Counted from the first letter of the stretch, positions 1 to 10,867 are shown. The stretch: DNA of 64,000 bases from Pseudopyrenochaeta lycopersici (GCA_003313425.1 NHZP01000041.1:248001-312000); one strand, 5' to 3'. Numbers and translations: made by a program. Notes: generated from the letters alone by a model not told the origin.

Positions 1-1971
1 TAATTGCGCAGCATCAGATTACACAATAAGCCTTTGTGGCGGCCTGATTGGCCGACCTCGTCGAGATTGAGCATGCAGAGCTTCTTGAGCAACAACAGGC
101 TCCTCGTCCACCACAACAGATTTTTGAGCCTTAGCAGGCTTGGGGCTTTGCCTCTTACCTAATCTAGATAATTTCATATCGCTTTGGAGTTGTTTTTGAA
201 GCTCGCGAGCCTCCTTTTGCTCCTTGCGAGATGCAGCTTTCTGAGCTCTCTCTACCTCCCTCATCTCTCTAGTTGCTAGCCTCATCCTCGCCCTCTCTTC
301 AAGCTGTAAAACCTTGAGCTGCTTTTGCTGATCACGAAGCTTAATTGCTTCACTTTTTTGGTGTTGTAGCTCCTCCTCCTCACGCTCTTTTCTCTCCTTT
401 TGAGCTCGAGCTGCCTAGACCTTAGTAGGTGACCAGAACTGAGCTCCACCATAGTATTCTTGAGGTTTCTCAAGGATCAAGGCCTTGCCTCGCTTCCTAC
501 GCTTCTTCTCATTGCTGAGGGCCTCCTTGAGCTGAGTATTTTCATGTTGAAGTAGCTGATTTTGAGCTGAGATAGTGTGGATCGTTCGGCTAAGCTTTTT
601 TAAGTGATTATCATATATATTATCCACAGCCTGCTTAAGGAGGCGCTCTATCTTCCTCCAATCGCTTGCGCTTAGTACTGAGGAGGAGCTATCACGCGAG
701 GAGGGTCTATCTCTCAAGATTGACGTTGTAGTAAAGCAGCAGAGGATGACGTCTGGATTGAAAGGCTCGATGCCTGTTGTCGCAAAGGCCTTGCAGATCG
801 TTGTTTCTTTCATAGATAGGCTCCAGGCTTAATAGAAGAGGCGAAAGAAATCCCTTTTAGTGATGCAGGTTAGCCCTTGAGCTTGAGCTATAAACTGAGA
901 TAGCTCAGCGCGGTAGGCAGCAGCGAGAGGCCCGAACACGCTTACATCGAGAGGCTGTAAGGTGTGCGTTGAATGAGGAGGATAGATAGCTAGGAGGATC
1001 TTATTTTGATCACAGTAGTCTATAAAATCCATTGTTAGGTGAGATCCATGGCCATCAAGGATGAGTAATCGATAGGCTTGACGAGCCTTCGTTTTTGTCT
1101 CGCGATCAAACACCTCCTTGAGCCAAGATAGGCCTATCTCATTGCTTGTCCATCCACTTGATGATGAGGTAAAGAAAGCTTTATGGTATTGAGGCTCAAA
1201 ATCTTGTAACCATGAGTCTTGTATTTTGCCTGAGGTAGCTTGATAGATGAGAGCAGGCGTGAGAGCACTACCATCAGCACAGATGCAGGCTATCGTAGTA
1301 ATCCACTCACGATTACCATCCTGGATGATGTGCTTTGTCTTTCCTTACTCATAGTCGCTCCTTGAGAATACGCGCTTCGACTTGCCTAGCATCCCAATGA
1401 GGAAGCCTTTCTCATCCATATTATAGATATGTCGGGAGTCAATTGAGTACTGCTCAATCTTACGCTCGAGTAGCTTGAAATAGAGGCTATAGTTAAAGGC
1501 AGAGTCGGCTTTGAAGCGGTTGCGATCAAGGGGGGTTGCCCAGTGTGAGATGAGCTCGATGTTATGACGTTTGATAAAGCGCTGAACCCAGTGTTTACTA
1601 GGCTCCCTAGAGACTATCTGGGCTGCGAAATTTCGTATCATAGGCTGAGTTGGAGGTAGTCCTCGTGAGGATAGATCCTTGATATACTGTATAAGCTGTT
1701 TCTCTTGTGCGTTGTTGAGTAATCGATCATTTTCAATCTTGGTTGCACGCGAGCCTGTTACACCTCGGTGCCGTTTTAAGAGTGCTGAGCGACTGCACTT
1801 ATACTTATTGGCATACTCTTGGTACGTAAAATGTTCTACTAGTTGTAAGGAATTCAATGCTTCGATTGCAGTGTCAATACCTGCCATGGTGGTGGAGAAA
1901 TCGCGTGTTGAAGTTTGGCGGGAATTTCGTGTTCGCGTTCCTCAGGTGGTGCCGTTCCTCAGGTGGGGCGG
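1..1971 (-). mobile_element. pogo/Fot-like DNA transposon, left end outside window
   Basis: This element carries the transposase pseudogene at 19-1887. Its 5' end on the minus strand is the GC-rich stretch up to 1971, which holds two copies of a CCTCAGGTGG motif at about 1940-1965. A TA at 1972-1973 follows and is also the target TA of the next element, so the two elements abut. The other terminal inverted repeat would lie before position 1, so the exact boundary is inferred from the neighbour's start. Confidence 0.7.
19..1887 (-). pseudogene. pogo-like (DDE_1) transposase, three premature stops
   Basis: A single reading frame runs from ATG 1887 to a TAA at 19-21 (623 codons with the stop). 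It is broken by TAA at 1345-1347, TAA at 829-831 and TAG at 415-417, with no frameshift. The order is an N-terminal helix-turn-helix (SRSALLKRHRG), a CENP-B-like second DNA-binding part (PMIRNFAAQI, WVQRFIKRHN), and the catalytic DDE core with NMDEKGF, LILDGHGSH and HSTHTLQPLDV. The C-terminal coiled coil is Lys/Glu-rich and ends in GRPIRPPQRL. Length and domain order match the neighbour at 2063-3931, a clear paralogue. It would cut and paste at TA sites but cannot make a full protein now. Confidence 0.9.
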
Positions 1972-1973
1972 TA

Positions 1974-2015
1974 ACGTGTTCCACCACCACGCGCACGTCC
2001 CTACGGCTCGCACGC
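1974..2015 (+). repeat. left terminal inverted repeat
   Basis: It is a perfect inverse match of 4051-4092 and is preceded by TA. Confidence 0.93.
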
Positions 2016-2062
2016 GAACGCGATTTTCCATCCAATCTTCAACACGCGATAACTCCATCAAA

Positions 2063-3931
2063 ATGGCGAATATTCAGGCTGCAGTTGATGCCCTGAATTC
2101 CTTGAAGATAGGCGAATCTTTCCGTTATTCAGATTATGCAAAAGAATTTGGTTGCGATCGGTCAACGCTGTCGAAGAGGCACAGAGGTGTACAGCAACCG
2201 CGTGAGCAGTATATCAAGAATGGCAGATTACTGAACACCACGCAAGAAAGAGAGCTTGTACAGTATATCCATAAGCTTTGCGCACGAGGGCTACCTCCTT
2301 CTAAGCCTATGATACAAAATTTCGCAGCCCAGATAGCTCAGAGACCTGTTGGCAAAAATTAGGCTGATCGCTTTGTCGAGCGTCACAACATTAAGCTCCT
2401 CTCACATTGGGCATCCGGCCTCGATCGCAACCGCTTCAAAGCTGACTCGGCCTTTAAGTACGCACTCTACTTTGAGCTCCTCAAGCGAAAAATTGAAGAA
2501 TATAAGATTGATGCGCGTCAAATGTACAATATGGATGAGAAAGGCTTCCTTATTGGCGTGCTATCTAAGGTCAAGCGCGTCTTCTCAAGGACAACATACG
2601 AGGCAGGAAAATTAAAGCACATACTCCAGGATGGTAATCGTGAGTGGGTAACTACTATAGCTTGCATCTGTGCTGATGGTACTGCCCTCACGCCTGCTCT
2701 CATCTACCAAGCTCAATCAGGTCAGATCCAAGATACGTGGTTACAAGACTTTGAGCCTCAGCATCATAAAGCCTTCTTTACCTCCTCACCAAATGGATGG
2801 ACGAGCAACCAGCTAGGCCTAGCATGGCTCAAACAGGTGTTTGATCGCGAGACAAGAGTGAAGGCTAGGCAATCTTGGAGGCTGCTCATCCTTGACGGCC
2901 ATGGATCTCATGTATCCATGGATTTTATAGACTACTGCGACAAGAACAAGATCCTCCTTGCTATCTATCCTCCTCACTCAACCCACACGCTTCAGCCGCT
3001 TGACGTCTGCATGTTTGCGCCTCTCGCAGCTGCTTACTGTCATGAGCTATCTAGCTTCATGGACCAGGCCCAGGGCATCAGCTCAATCACTAAGCGAGAT
3101 TTCTTTCGACTCTTCTATCGAGCCTAGAGCTTATCTTTCACTAAGCAAGCTATCCTTAAAGCTTTTAAAGCTACAGGGCTCTCGCCTTTCAACCCTGACG
3201 CTATCCTCGCACGATTCAAAGTAGCACCAAGCAGCGATCCTAGGCCCTCATCAAGTAAGAGCTCCTCCTCTATACTTAGTGCAAGCGACTGGAGAAAGAT
3301 AGAGAGGCTGCTAAGGCAAGCTGTGGATGATATCTATAATGACAAGTCAAAGAAGCTTAGCCGATCTCTCCACGCCATCTCAGTCCAAAATACTCTACTT
3401 CAACACGAGAATTTGCAGCTTAAAGAAGCTCTTAGCAATAAGCAGAAGCGTAGGAAGCGTGGCAAGGCCTTGCCCCTCGAGTTTCCCCAGGATTATGATG
3501 GTAGTGCAATGTTCTGGTCACCCTCAAAAGTTGAGGCTGCTCGCGAGCGCCAGAGGCAAAAGGACGCCGCAGTGCAGCAGCTGCAACACCAAAAAAGTGA
3601 GGCTATAAGGCTTCGCGAGCAACAGAAGCTTGCTAAGGCTGAACTGCTTGAACAGAGGCAAAGGATGAAGATTGCAGCCAAAGAGAAGCGAGATAGCGAG
3701 AAGGCCTTAAAGGCAGCTCAGCGAGAGGAGGCAAAAGTTGCTAGGGAGATTCAGAAACAACTCCAGCAAGATATAAAGATATCTAAAAAAGGCAAGAAGC
3801 AAATCTTTAAGCTAGGTAGAGCTAAAGAGGCAGTGGTGGTTGAGGAGGAGCCTGTTGTTGTGCAAGACGCTGTGGTGGCTACTTCTCGTCGAGGGCGACC
3901 AATTAAGCCACCACAGAGGCTGCTTATATAA
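2063..3931 (+). pseudogene. pogo-like transposase with two Trp-to-amber codons
   Basis: One frame runs from ATG 2063 to TAA 3929-3931 (623 codons). TAG codons at 2360-2362 and 3125-3127 are the only breaks. Both fall where the paralogue at 19-1887 has Trp (WVQRF; AWSLS), so each is TGG to TAG, equivalent to CpA to TpA on the opposite strand. Domains in order are the N-terminal HTH (SRST-like, KRHRG), a CENP-B-type domain, the DDE core (NMDEKGF, LILDGHGSH, HSTHTLQPLDV), and a long Arg/Lys/Glu/Gln coiled coil ending GRPIKPPQRL. Apart from the two stops everything looks intact. The start was chosen because MANIQ aligns with the N-terminus of the sister copy and lies just inside the left TIR. Confidence 0.92.
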
Positions 3932-4050
3932 TCTAGCACTGCGAAACTATTGTATATAGTACTATAAGCTCACCACCAAAAAATCTCGCTGTAATATACT
4001 TTATACGTGGCTGTAGAGCCTCATTTAGTTTGGTGGTTGCATTGGTTTTT

Positions 4051-4092
4051 GCGTGCGAGCCGTAGGGACGTGCGCGTGGTGGTGGAACACGT
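4051..4092 (-). repeat. right terminal inverted repeat
   Basis: It is a perfect inverse match of 1974-2015 and is followed by TA at 4093-4094. Confidence 0.93.
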
Positions 4093-4099
4093 TACGTTA

Positions 4100-5944
4100 A
4101 CGTGTTTCACCACCGAGTCGCCAAACCCACTGAGTCGCCACCCCACCCACTGCCAAAACGCCTACGCAACGACGCAGCACAACACTACAATAGATATGTA
4201 TACTGTGCGCAATAGAATATATTTATTCAGAAGCTTCGCTATCTTCTGCGTCCTCTATTTCTACCTTACAAGTGCGGGAGTTATGCCCAACCTCGCCGCA
4301 ACGGCCGCAGCGTCGTCCTGCGCGCACCCTCTTCGTAGGCGTCCCGCCCTCCTCACGACTGCCACCCTCCTTTGCAGCGACTAAGTCAGCTACCTCACCA
4401 ACTGTTAGAGTCTCCTCTGCCCGTAGGTAGCGCCGCTTACGAGTTTTACGCTTTGTTGATGCCTCAATTGCGTCTCGCAGGAGCGCTGTTTCTGCGCGCA
4501 CCAACACCATCTCATGTGCTATCTGCTGAGCGCCCTTTGTAAGCTGCCTTACCTGCTCATCTATAGAACTTGTAGAAGAACCTCTATACTTTTGCATGCG
4601 GTTTCGGATTAGCGTTGATTGCGCCACCATTTCGCGGGCGTTGCGCGGCGTCTTCGCCTCCCAAGCGACGTCGTCTGGTCGTGGTGGAGTTAGCGTACGC
4701 AGCTTCTCATTAAGCTTTAATAATACCGCCTCTGGGTCATGTGGGATCAGCCCAGCGCCTCTAAACCCTGCACGAACGTTCTCTGGCGTAAACACCTTCT
4801 TAAAGGTTGCTTTAAAGGCTGGTAGAAAGGTCTCTTTACTGATGTGGTGGATGCGACTGCGTACCAAGGCTGAGATCTCGTCGCCGTACTTGCGCTTCAA
4901 CCGCGAGAAGCAGGCGACGTCAAGTGGCTGCAGCAGGTGTGACGAGTGTGGGGGCATGCAGATAGTAATTATCTTCTTCTCCTTACAGAGATCTTGGAAA
5001 TCAACTGAACAGTGGCTCTCATGGCCGTCAATAATAAGCAGCCTATGCGTTCCAACAGGCTTCGCATGCGAGTCGAAGTGGTCAGGCCAAGCAAGCGCCA
5101 AATCGTTGTTTGTCCAGCCAGTAGGACTAACTTGGATAACCCAGTCGTGTGGTAGATCTTCAGTGAACCAGGTAGAGATAAGAACCTTGCCTGCAAAGAT
5201 AAGAAACGGTGGGATTACCTTCCCTGTCGCGCCACCGCCTTGTCCCAGGGTAACCCACTCGCGATCGCCAGGCTGGAGTTTCTTTCGTTTCCCAGGCTTC
5301 TCTGAGCCTGTAACAACTAGCTGAGACGATATCTTGCCCATTAAGAAGCCAGACTCGTCAAAGTTGTACATGTCCTCATCTGCAATACCGTACTTTGCCT
5401 TCATGTTCTGAACCAGCGTGAATCAGGGCCGGATAATCGCTGGGTCCTCGCAGGCAGCTCGCTGGTGATCATACGGACGGCTCCATCGCGTTCGCAGCTC
5501 AGGTGTACGCTGAACGAACCTATCAACCCAGTTCTTACCAGCAGCCTTACCACTACGCTCTCTTAGCAGTTTATCCGCCATATCTCGTACGTCTGCCTTT
5601 GAGGAGGGTATGCCACGTTCAGACTCCTCAAGTACACGCTGTACAATAACCTCCTCTTCTAACTTTGTACGGCGCTTTGCGTTCGGCTCGCAATCGCGTC
5701 GAGAGCGTCTTCCAGTGCGTCGGTCAACAAGTGTTCTTCGTGGGACTTTGTAGATTGCTGCAGCGCGTCTATTACTTTGGAATTGCTGGGAATTAATATC
5801 TTGAATAGCAAGCTGTAGATCGCCTTCAATATAAGTTATTTAGAGATTGCGTGGTTGTGCCATTACGTGAAGTTGCTGCGCAGGCGTTTTGGTAGTGGTG
5901 AGGTGGCGACTCGGTGGGCTTGGCGACTCGGTGGTGAAACACAT
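4100..5944 (-). mobile_element. second type of pogo/Fot-like element, about 44-bp TIRs
   Basis: The left TIR from 4100 (ACGTGTTTCACCACCGAGTC) matches the inverse of the right end at about 5901-5944 with a few mismatches. TA flanks both ends (4098-4099 and 5945-5946). Each TIR contains an internal duplication of a GAGTCGCCA motif. The element starts only five bases after the right end of the previous one (TA, CGT, TA). Its transposase belongs to the zinc-knuckle group, unlike the coiled-coil group of the two elements to its left. Confidence 0.88.
4223..5863 (-). pseudogene. pogo-like transposase with C-terminal CCHC zinc knuckle, two stops
   Basis: The frame runs from ATG 5863 to TAA 4223-4225. 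TAA at codon 8 (5840-5842) and TGA at 5423-5425 are the only in-frame stops. The N-terminus has an HTH (YKVPRRTLVDR) and a CENP-B-like part (DMADKLLRE, WVDRFVQRTPEL). The DDE core shows YNFDESGF, LLIIDGHESH and HSSHLLQPLDVACF. A Ser/Arg-rich tail ends in CGRCGEVGHNSRTC, a CX2CX4HX4C zinc knuckle. From the ATG at 5404 onward 393 codons are open, covering the whole catalytic core. The closest relative in the window is the decayed copy at 55969-57610. Confidence 0.9.
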
Positions 5945-5946
5945 TA

Positions 5947-6248
5947 TAGATGTTCAGCTGATTTCGTCAAATCCTTCGTTGGATAGAAGAGTTCGAGTCA
6001 GAGAGGATCTTCAGCGTACTTAGGTGTAAGCGCTACAAGCCATGAAAACCCTCAGGAAAAGGATGGTTAGGAGCGAAGAAAAGATAGTATTGGGCGTTTT
6101 GCATGCGGCAGGTTACTGTGAGCTCTTATACATTGGCCCTTCAAGGTCCTGCTCCGATGCGCTGAATTGCTCACACAGCCTACACTCCTGATCCCTCACG
6201 CTCCCGCCACAACGGCAACATACAAACCCCAGTGATGCACCATAACGC
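5947..6248. other. intergenic, no gene seen
   Basis: It lies between the right TA of the pogo element and the 3' end of the small gene at 6249-6602. It probably holds that gene's 3' untranslated region. I see no coding signal or RNA gene. Confidence 0.5.
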
Positions 6249-6602
6249 TCATTTGCCGGGAGTGTACCTGGATTGTCCATCGCCAGAATTGTAGTATGTC
6301 GAGCCCTGCTCCCCTCAGTAGAGTTTAGCAACAAGTGGTAACTAAGCGACTCACGTTCGGGTTGTTATAGTAGTACGATCCATTGCTGTTGGAGTAGTGG
6401 TATGAGTTCTGGTTTGTGGCGCCGGAGCCGTAGTCACGGGAGCAGTAGTGGTTGCCCTGGAGAATCGTATCAGTATAGGTACAGATGTATGCTTGGGAGA
6501 GGATTGGCAAACCTGACTGTTGGTGCCAGAGCTGGTTGTAGTGTATCCGCTGCTACCGGAACTTGAGCCGGAGCTGGAAGAGTTAGAAGACCCTTTGGTC
6601 AT
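6249..6602 (-). CDS. small Ser/Gly/Tyr-rich conserved fungal protein, three exons
   Basis: I assembled three exons on the minus strand: 6602-6513, 6456-6355 and 6305-6249, with GT...AG introns of 56 and 49 bp, both in phase 0. The product is 82 aa. It starts MTKGSSNSSSSG, continues GNHYCSRDYGSGA and SYHYSNSNGSYYYNN, and ends GSTYYNSGDGQSRYTPGK. The low-complexity Ser/Gly/Tyr/Asn composition resembles small hypothetical proteins I recall as widespread in Pezizomycotina, with no assigned function. All exon lengths are multiples of three and the repeated GSYYY/GSTYY motif continues across the junctions, which supports the model. A mariner-like element lies about 140 bp upstream of the ATG. Confidence 0.82.
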
Positions 6603-6741
6603 GGTGAGTGCTGGGCTTTTGGGATAATAGGGTTTGGCTCAAGTTATTTGGATGGCGTGAGACGCTTCGATTGAAGGAGGAAGGAGCTTGGGAGCTGGAC
6701 AACAAGCACCCCCTCTTGAGATGTGGTCTGACTTAACCCCA

Positions 6742-8185
6742 CACGCGGGCGCAAAAAAAGGCCGCACCGCAAATGCCTTGGCGTCCCCCAACACCAACAA
6801 ATTACTATGGAGAGGAGGACAATTGCGCACTTTTTGGAGTAGATTTCAATAAGCTATGATGCTCGCAAGGTGAGGTTATAGATTTCGCTATACAGGTTGG
6901 TTTTTGGTGTTGCAGCTATCAAAACAGCGCGCTCGCGCGAGGTTACCAACCAGTCATTTGACCATCCATTGCAATGCAATCTCTCATCCTATCTGGCATA
7001 GAATTGACACGCTCATTGATGAAGCCTTGTCCTATCCTCTCCCATCCTTCAAGAGCAAGCTCTCGCGTATCTCCCTCATCCCAATGTAGAAATTTCTTAA
7101 CGTACTGCTTAGGTGGTTGCCAGCAATTTTCTATAGGAGCAAGGTCAGGGCTAGAGTGACAGTTGAAGTAACTCTCGAGCTTATGGAGATCTTTCCACTG
7201 CCGTACTATGTTGTTTTTGCCTGGGCCATGGCCTGAGTCGCCATCCTCCTTAAGTACAAAGTCGTCTCCTCGTTCAAGCCAGGGCTTAACCACAGGCTTA
7301 AGGATCTGATCGATATAGGCGTGTTGCGTCATCTTGCCATTGGTGTTGCTTAGGATCTCGTAGAAGGTAAGAGCTGACTTGAAGTTATAGCCAATGGCCG
7401 TCCCAGGCATGCACTTTCTTAAGGTTGCGCTCACGGTTATCTCGCTCCCGCTCATCTCGTTGCTGGATACAATCACTGCAGTAGCGTTCTCCTAGCTTGC
7501 GGATGATATAGATGCTGCCTTGAGGGCTAAGAGCCCAGTGTACCTCATTAGAGAACCTGACACGATGCCAGTCTGCAGCGTTAGGGTAGCGTTGTAGCAT
7601 GATAGAGGCCTAGGATTTTCTAGCAGCAGCTGTACTATCATTAACCTATCTCTTCTGGCATGTAATACACTTAGAGTAGCTCATAGTATTGCCCATCGCA
7701 TGAGAGATTGTACGTGCTGAGACTCCTTTAACACTAGCCTTAAATCCTAGCTTAAGCCATGACAGCTTTCTTGCTTTAAAACCTACCTCTTTTATGATCC
7801 TGTCCATCTCCTTGAGCTGTCCATTTGAGATAAGTGAGGGCCTACCACGGCGCTCACCTGCCTCGCTTCTGTGGTGCCTTCTGTCAACGCTGCCTGGTGA
7901 GATCATTGCCCAACCTTGTCGTTTAGAGACTCCATTGAATCTGAATACGTCTGCTTTTGAGTGTGGAATGCCACGGGCCTCCATGTACTCAATCGCCCCC
8001 CGAACCCGGCTTTTTTTGGGCGTATCATGAGAATCACCATTGTCCCAGTCTGCCATGAAGAGGAGGAGAAAAAAATAATATGTAGAGCGTTGGTGGTGTG
8101 GCTGCAAAGTTGGTTGACAGAGCACTTGGGTTTCAATTTTGGTGGGGCACGGACGCGCGGTGCGGCCTTTTTTTGCGCCCGCGTG
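6742..8185 (-). mobile_element. degenerate mariner/Tc1-like element with 29-bp TIRs
   Basis: 6742-6770 and 8157-8185 are perfect inverted copies of 29 bp, starting CACGCGGGCGCAAAAAAAGG. CCCCAC-like bases continue just outside both, so the true ends may lie a few bases further out. No clear TA duplication could be assigned. The transposase pseudogene lies inside on the minus strand. Confidence 0.8.
6943..8056 (-). pseudogene. Tc1/mariner-type (DDE_3) transposase, two stops and a frameshift
   Basis: From ATG 8056 (MADWDNGDSHD) the frame encodes an HTH region with a GRPSLIS linker, then amber codons at 7646-7648 and 7610-7612. It continues through VRFSNEVHW and GERYCSDCIQ, then shifts by one base near 7400 (extra G after the codons for HAW) and ends NCHSSPDLAPIENCW...MTGW at 6943. 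Relatives of this family have Trp after the CQKR segment, so the first amber fits TGG to TAG. DDE elements visible are NEVH for the first acidic region, DGDSGHG for the second and SPDLAPIE for the last. The copy is inactive. Confidence 0.83.
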
Positions 8186-8551
8186 CCCCACCCCAAATCA
8201 TTACCCCGCAATTCACACAAGCGTTACTTTTCGCCAGTAGTATCCCTACGCATAGCATGGCATGGCATTCACCGCTCCTTCTTGGCATAAACGCGCGTCC
8301 AAAGTAGAACTGGTTGCGTGCTGCTGTCGGTCGAGGAGGAGGCGTCTACCACCGCTCTTCGGTGCAGACCGAACCACCTGAATGGCCGACATCCTTCAGG
8401 CTAGTGAGATTTGTCCCCAAAATGAGATTTGTCCCCAATGCTAGCCATAACTCTACTAGCGCAAAAAAAATAAATTACAAAACGCCATGTAGCGACACTT
8501 CGACGTCTTCAGTGGCTCAAACTATCAACTTTGTCTCATTGAATCTATCCT
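8186..8551. other. intergenic with a short tandem duplication
   Basis: GAGATTTGTCCCCAA is present twice in direct repeat near 8406-8440. No gene was recognised. Confidence 0.4.
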
Positions 8552-9097
8552 CTATTGACGTCGTTTTCTCTTGCGCGGGCTGAGATCTTTCCAAGCTTCA
8601 GAAGCCGTCGCTGCTGCAGCACGCTTAGGACGCCGTCTTTGTACATCCTGAAGCTCGAGCAGAGAATTTTGCGCATCGACTTGCGCGAATCTCTCTGCGT
8701 AGAAAGCTTCCATGTCTCCAAAGTGATAGTTCCATGCCATTGTGGGGGTACAGGAAGCAAACAGCCCTTGTGTAGCGAGCGCCATATTCCGTGCTTCAAC
8801 CAACTCTGCAGGATCATCTTCCTGCCCCGTCTCTGCCAGGAAGTTAATCGCTGAGATCATGTCATTACACTCATATAGAACGGGCTGACACCGTCGGCGT
8901 TCGATGTCGGCTAGGAACTCTTCCAACGACGGTGGTTGCCAAGCAGGAGGTGGACCCATAGTGACAGACACAGCAACAGCTACAGGCGGAGACGAACGGA
9001 GGAATGGGGGAGGAGGTATAGGAGCAGGTGCAGGGGTCGATACAGATACACAGGTAGTCATAGGATTCACACTTGGCACAGATGTAGGAATCGACAC
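8552..9097 (-). CDS. hypothetical protein, Pro-rich N-terminus, basic C-terminus
   Basis: An open frame ends at 8552 and contains at least 181 codons. At 9097 the codon is GTG, so this is not a proven start. The same frame stays open upstream to the tetranucleotide repeat at 9257-9304. The visible protein has a Thr/Val/Pro-rich part (TPAPAPIPPPP), a middle segment with LEEFLADIERRRCQPVLYE, and a basic end (RRRPKRAAAA, SPRKRKRRQ) that resembles a nuclear localisation signal. I do not recognise a family. An ATG at 9311 is in another frame and would join this one if the repeat were one unit shorter. It could also be a remnant of a mobile element. Confidence 0.4.
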   Translation of the reverse strand: MSIPTSVPSVNPMTTCVSVSTPAPAPIPPPPFLRSSPPVAVAVSVTMGPPPAWQPPSLEEFLADIERRRCQPVLYECNDMISAINFLAETGQEDDPAELVEARNMALATQGLFASCTPTMAWNYHFGDMEAFYAERFAQVDAQNSLLELQDVQRRRPKRAAAATASEAWKDLSPRKRKRRQ

Positions 9098-9256
9098 GGT
9101 GACAGAGGTGTTTACTTGTCGCAGGGCTTCAGCGAGTGTTTGACCCTGAGGTTGAAGGTGAGGTTGGAAGTGAGGAACAGAAGGCGGCGCGCGTCGTTCG
9201 AAAGCTGATGGATCTCGTCGAGTTGATGCCTCGTTCCTCCTCAGCCCACCTCTTGT

Positions 9257-9304
9257 TTGGTTGGTTGGTTGGTTGGTTGGTTGGTTGGTTGGTTGGTTGG
9301 TTGG
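9257..9304. repeat. (TTGG)12 microsatellite
   Basis: Twelve perfect TTGG units (CCAA on the minus strand) sit at the upstream edge of the minus-strand ORF ending at 8552. They directly follow an ATG (9311-9309) on that strand. Confidence 0.95.
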
Positions 9305-9523
9305 TATTCATTTTACGTCTAGTTGATGGGGATTAAGTCCACCATCTCGCCTCCCGAAGGGCATATACGACGTGCTAGGCTATGGGATTACAGTGCTGAC
9401 ACACTACCTTAGAAAGCATTTCTTGCCTGCGCGGGTATTGCTACCATTTCAGAACTACAGCTCCCCGTCCAGTTGGGGAGACTGAGCAGTGTGTGTACAT
9501 TAGGGTGGTTCCCTTGTGTGCGT

Positions 9524-10867
9524 TCAGAGGCAGTTGAGTGCCGTGAGAGAGAGTAGGAAAAAGTAGGTGGGTGTAGAAAGCCGGTGCTCTGTCGAGTCGA
9601 AGCCGTGGCTCTGCGCGAGGAGAGCCTTTGTACCAGGCTTGGCCATGCCTGTGTCGAAGGAGACAGGTGTAGTAGGAAGGCAAAGCCAGGCCTGTCCTTC
9701 TTCTTTATCCCCGAGAGTTGTTAAATGTAAGGCCATGCGATTGAGTGGGTGAATACCTACAGCCTCAAAGGCCTTGGGTATGTTGTTTTCGGTGAACAAC
9801 ATGAGCCAGGCGTCCCAGAACAGAGGGAAGAAGTCGCCTTTATTGATTGGCACTAAGCCCTTGCTGCTGTGAAAGCGTTGTGTGAGCTTCTTCGAGTATG
9901 ACGAGCTGAGAGGCTTGAACAACACCACATCCAGCGGCTGCAGCGTGTGAGTACTGTGTGGCGGAAATATCGCTACAAGTATCTTGTGGAGATGGCAATA
10001 AGTTAGGAAGGCTCTGCTTATGTGACTGCCGTGGCCGTCAACGATGAGAAGGCGCCACTTTCTCCGAGCAGTCTCCTTTGTGTTAACATCAAACACCTGC
10101 TGAAGCCAACCAAGACCCGCGTCATTGTCAGACCATCCAGAGGCAGTAGTTGTAACGTAGCAATGGTGTTTTCTCTTATCCACATCACGTACCCATGACT
10201 CCTGGACGTACTTGGAATCTGCCGAGTATATGATGGCAGGTGGGAGAGCTTCTCCAGAAGCCCCAACGCATGCTATAAGCGTTATCCGTTCGCGATTGCC
10301 ATCATAAGCGCCTGTTTGAACTGCTTCTGCTTCCATTGTGTCTTGCTAAATATCCTCTTGCTCCTGCCTATGCATCCGATCATGAAGCCCTTCTCATCCA
10401 TGTTGTATGTGTGCTCAGGTTGTATGTTCCTCTCGGCGATTTTGAGCTCTAGCATGTCGAAGTACTTGCTGTACTTATTATGAGAGTCAGCGGCGTGGCG
10501 ATCGGAGGCCATGGCGGAGGTCCATCGTGATGTGAGTGCATCTTCGTGACGCTCGAGGAAGCGAGTAACCCAGCTATCGCTAACGTCTTTTTTGGCTATA
10601 GGTGACGCGAAGTTCGCGATCATTTCGCGTGTAGGAGGCAAGTGTTGAACTGTGAGTTGATCTATGTAGGTTACAAGCTCTAACTTCTCCTCGGGGGGTG
10701 AGTAATTGCTGGTTGATGGCCTTGTCTTCATTGGACCCTGTCACGCCGCGATACTTGCGCGACAACTGTGATCGCCCAACACCGTGGTTATTAGCAATTT
10801 CTTGGTAGCAAAGTTTTCCGGCTGCATCAGCTGCAGCTGTATCTTCAAGGGCAGCTTCCATCGACAT
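9524..10867 (-). pseudogene. pogo-like transposase, two frameshifts, C-terminus lost
   Basis: It starts at ATG 10867 (MSMEAALED) with an HTH resembling the first two elements (GVGRSQLSRKYRGVTG). A frameshift lies in a run of six C at about 10693-10698. The second frame carries the CENP-B-like part (WVTRFLERHED) and YNMDEKGFMIG. A second shift near 10308 leads to the DDE core with LLIVDGHGSH and HSTHTLQPLDV. After about 9800 the sequence no longer resembles the coiled-coil tail of the relatives, so the 3' part is replaced or very diverged. I found no matching TIR pair; a GGGCAC-repeated stretch at about 10936-10960 may mark the 5' end. Confidence 0.85.

Larger units (their letters stand above)
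1974..4092 (+). mobile_element. complete pogo/Fot-like element with 42-bp TIRs
   Basis: Inverted repeats at 1974-2015 and 4051-4092 are perfect over 42 bp. They begin ACGTGTTCCACCACCACGCG and are flanked by TA at 1972-1973 and 4093-4094, the target-site duplication of the Tc1/mariner/pogo superfamily. The element is 2119 bp and carries one transposase gene. Perfect TIRs beside a gene with two nonsense codons suggest a fairly young copy silenced by point mutation rather than long decay. Confidence 0.93.

Noticed and set aside
4596..5324. 242-codon plus-strand ORF
   Set aside because: It is the antisense of the pogo-like transposase core (4223-5863).
5980..6030. tRNA-like GTTCGAGTC near 5989
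   Set aside because: No acceptor stem or anticodon arm can be folded around it.
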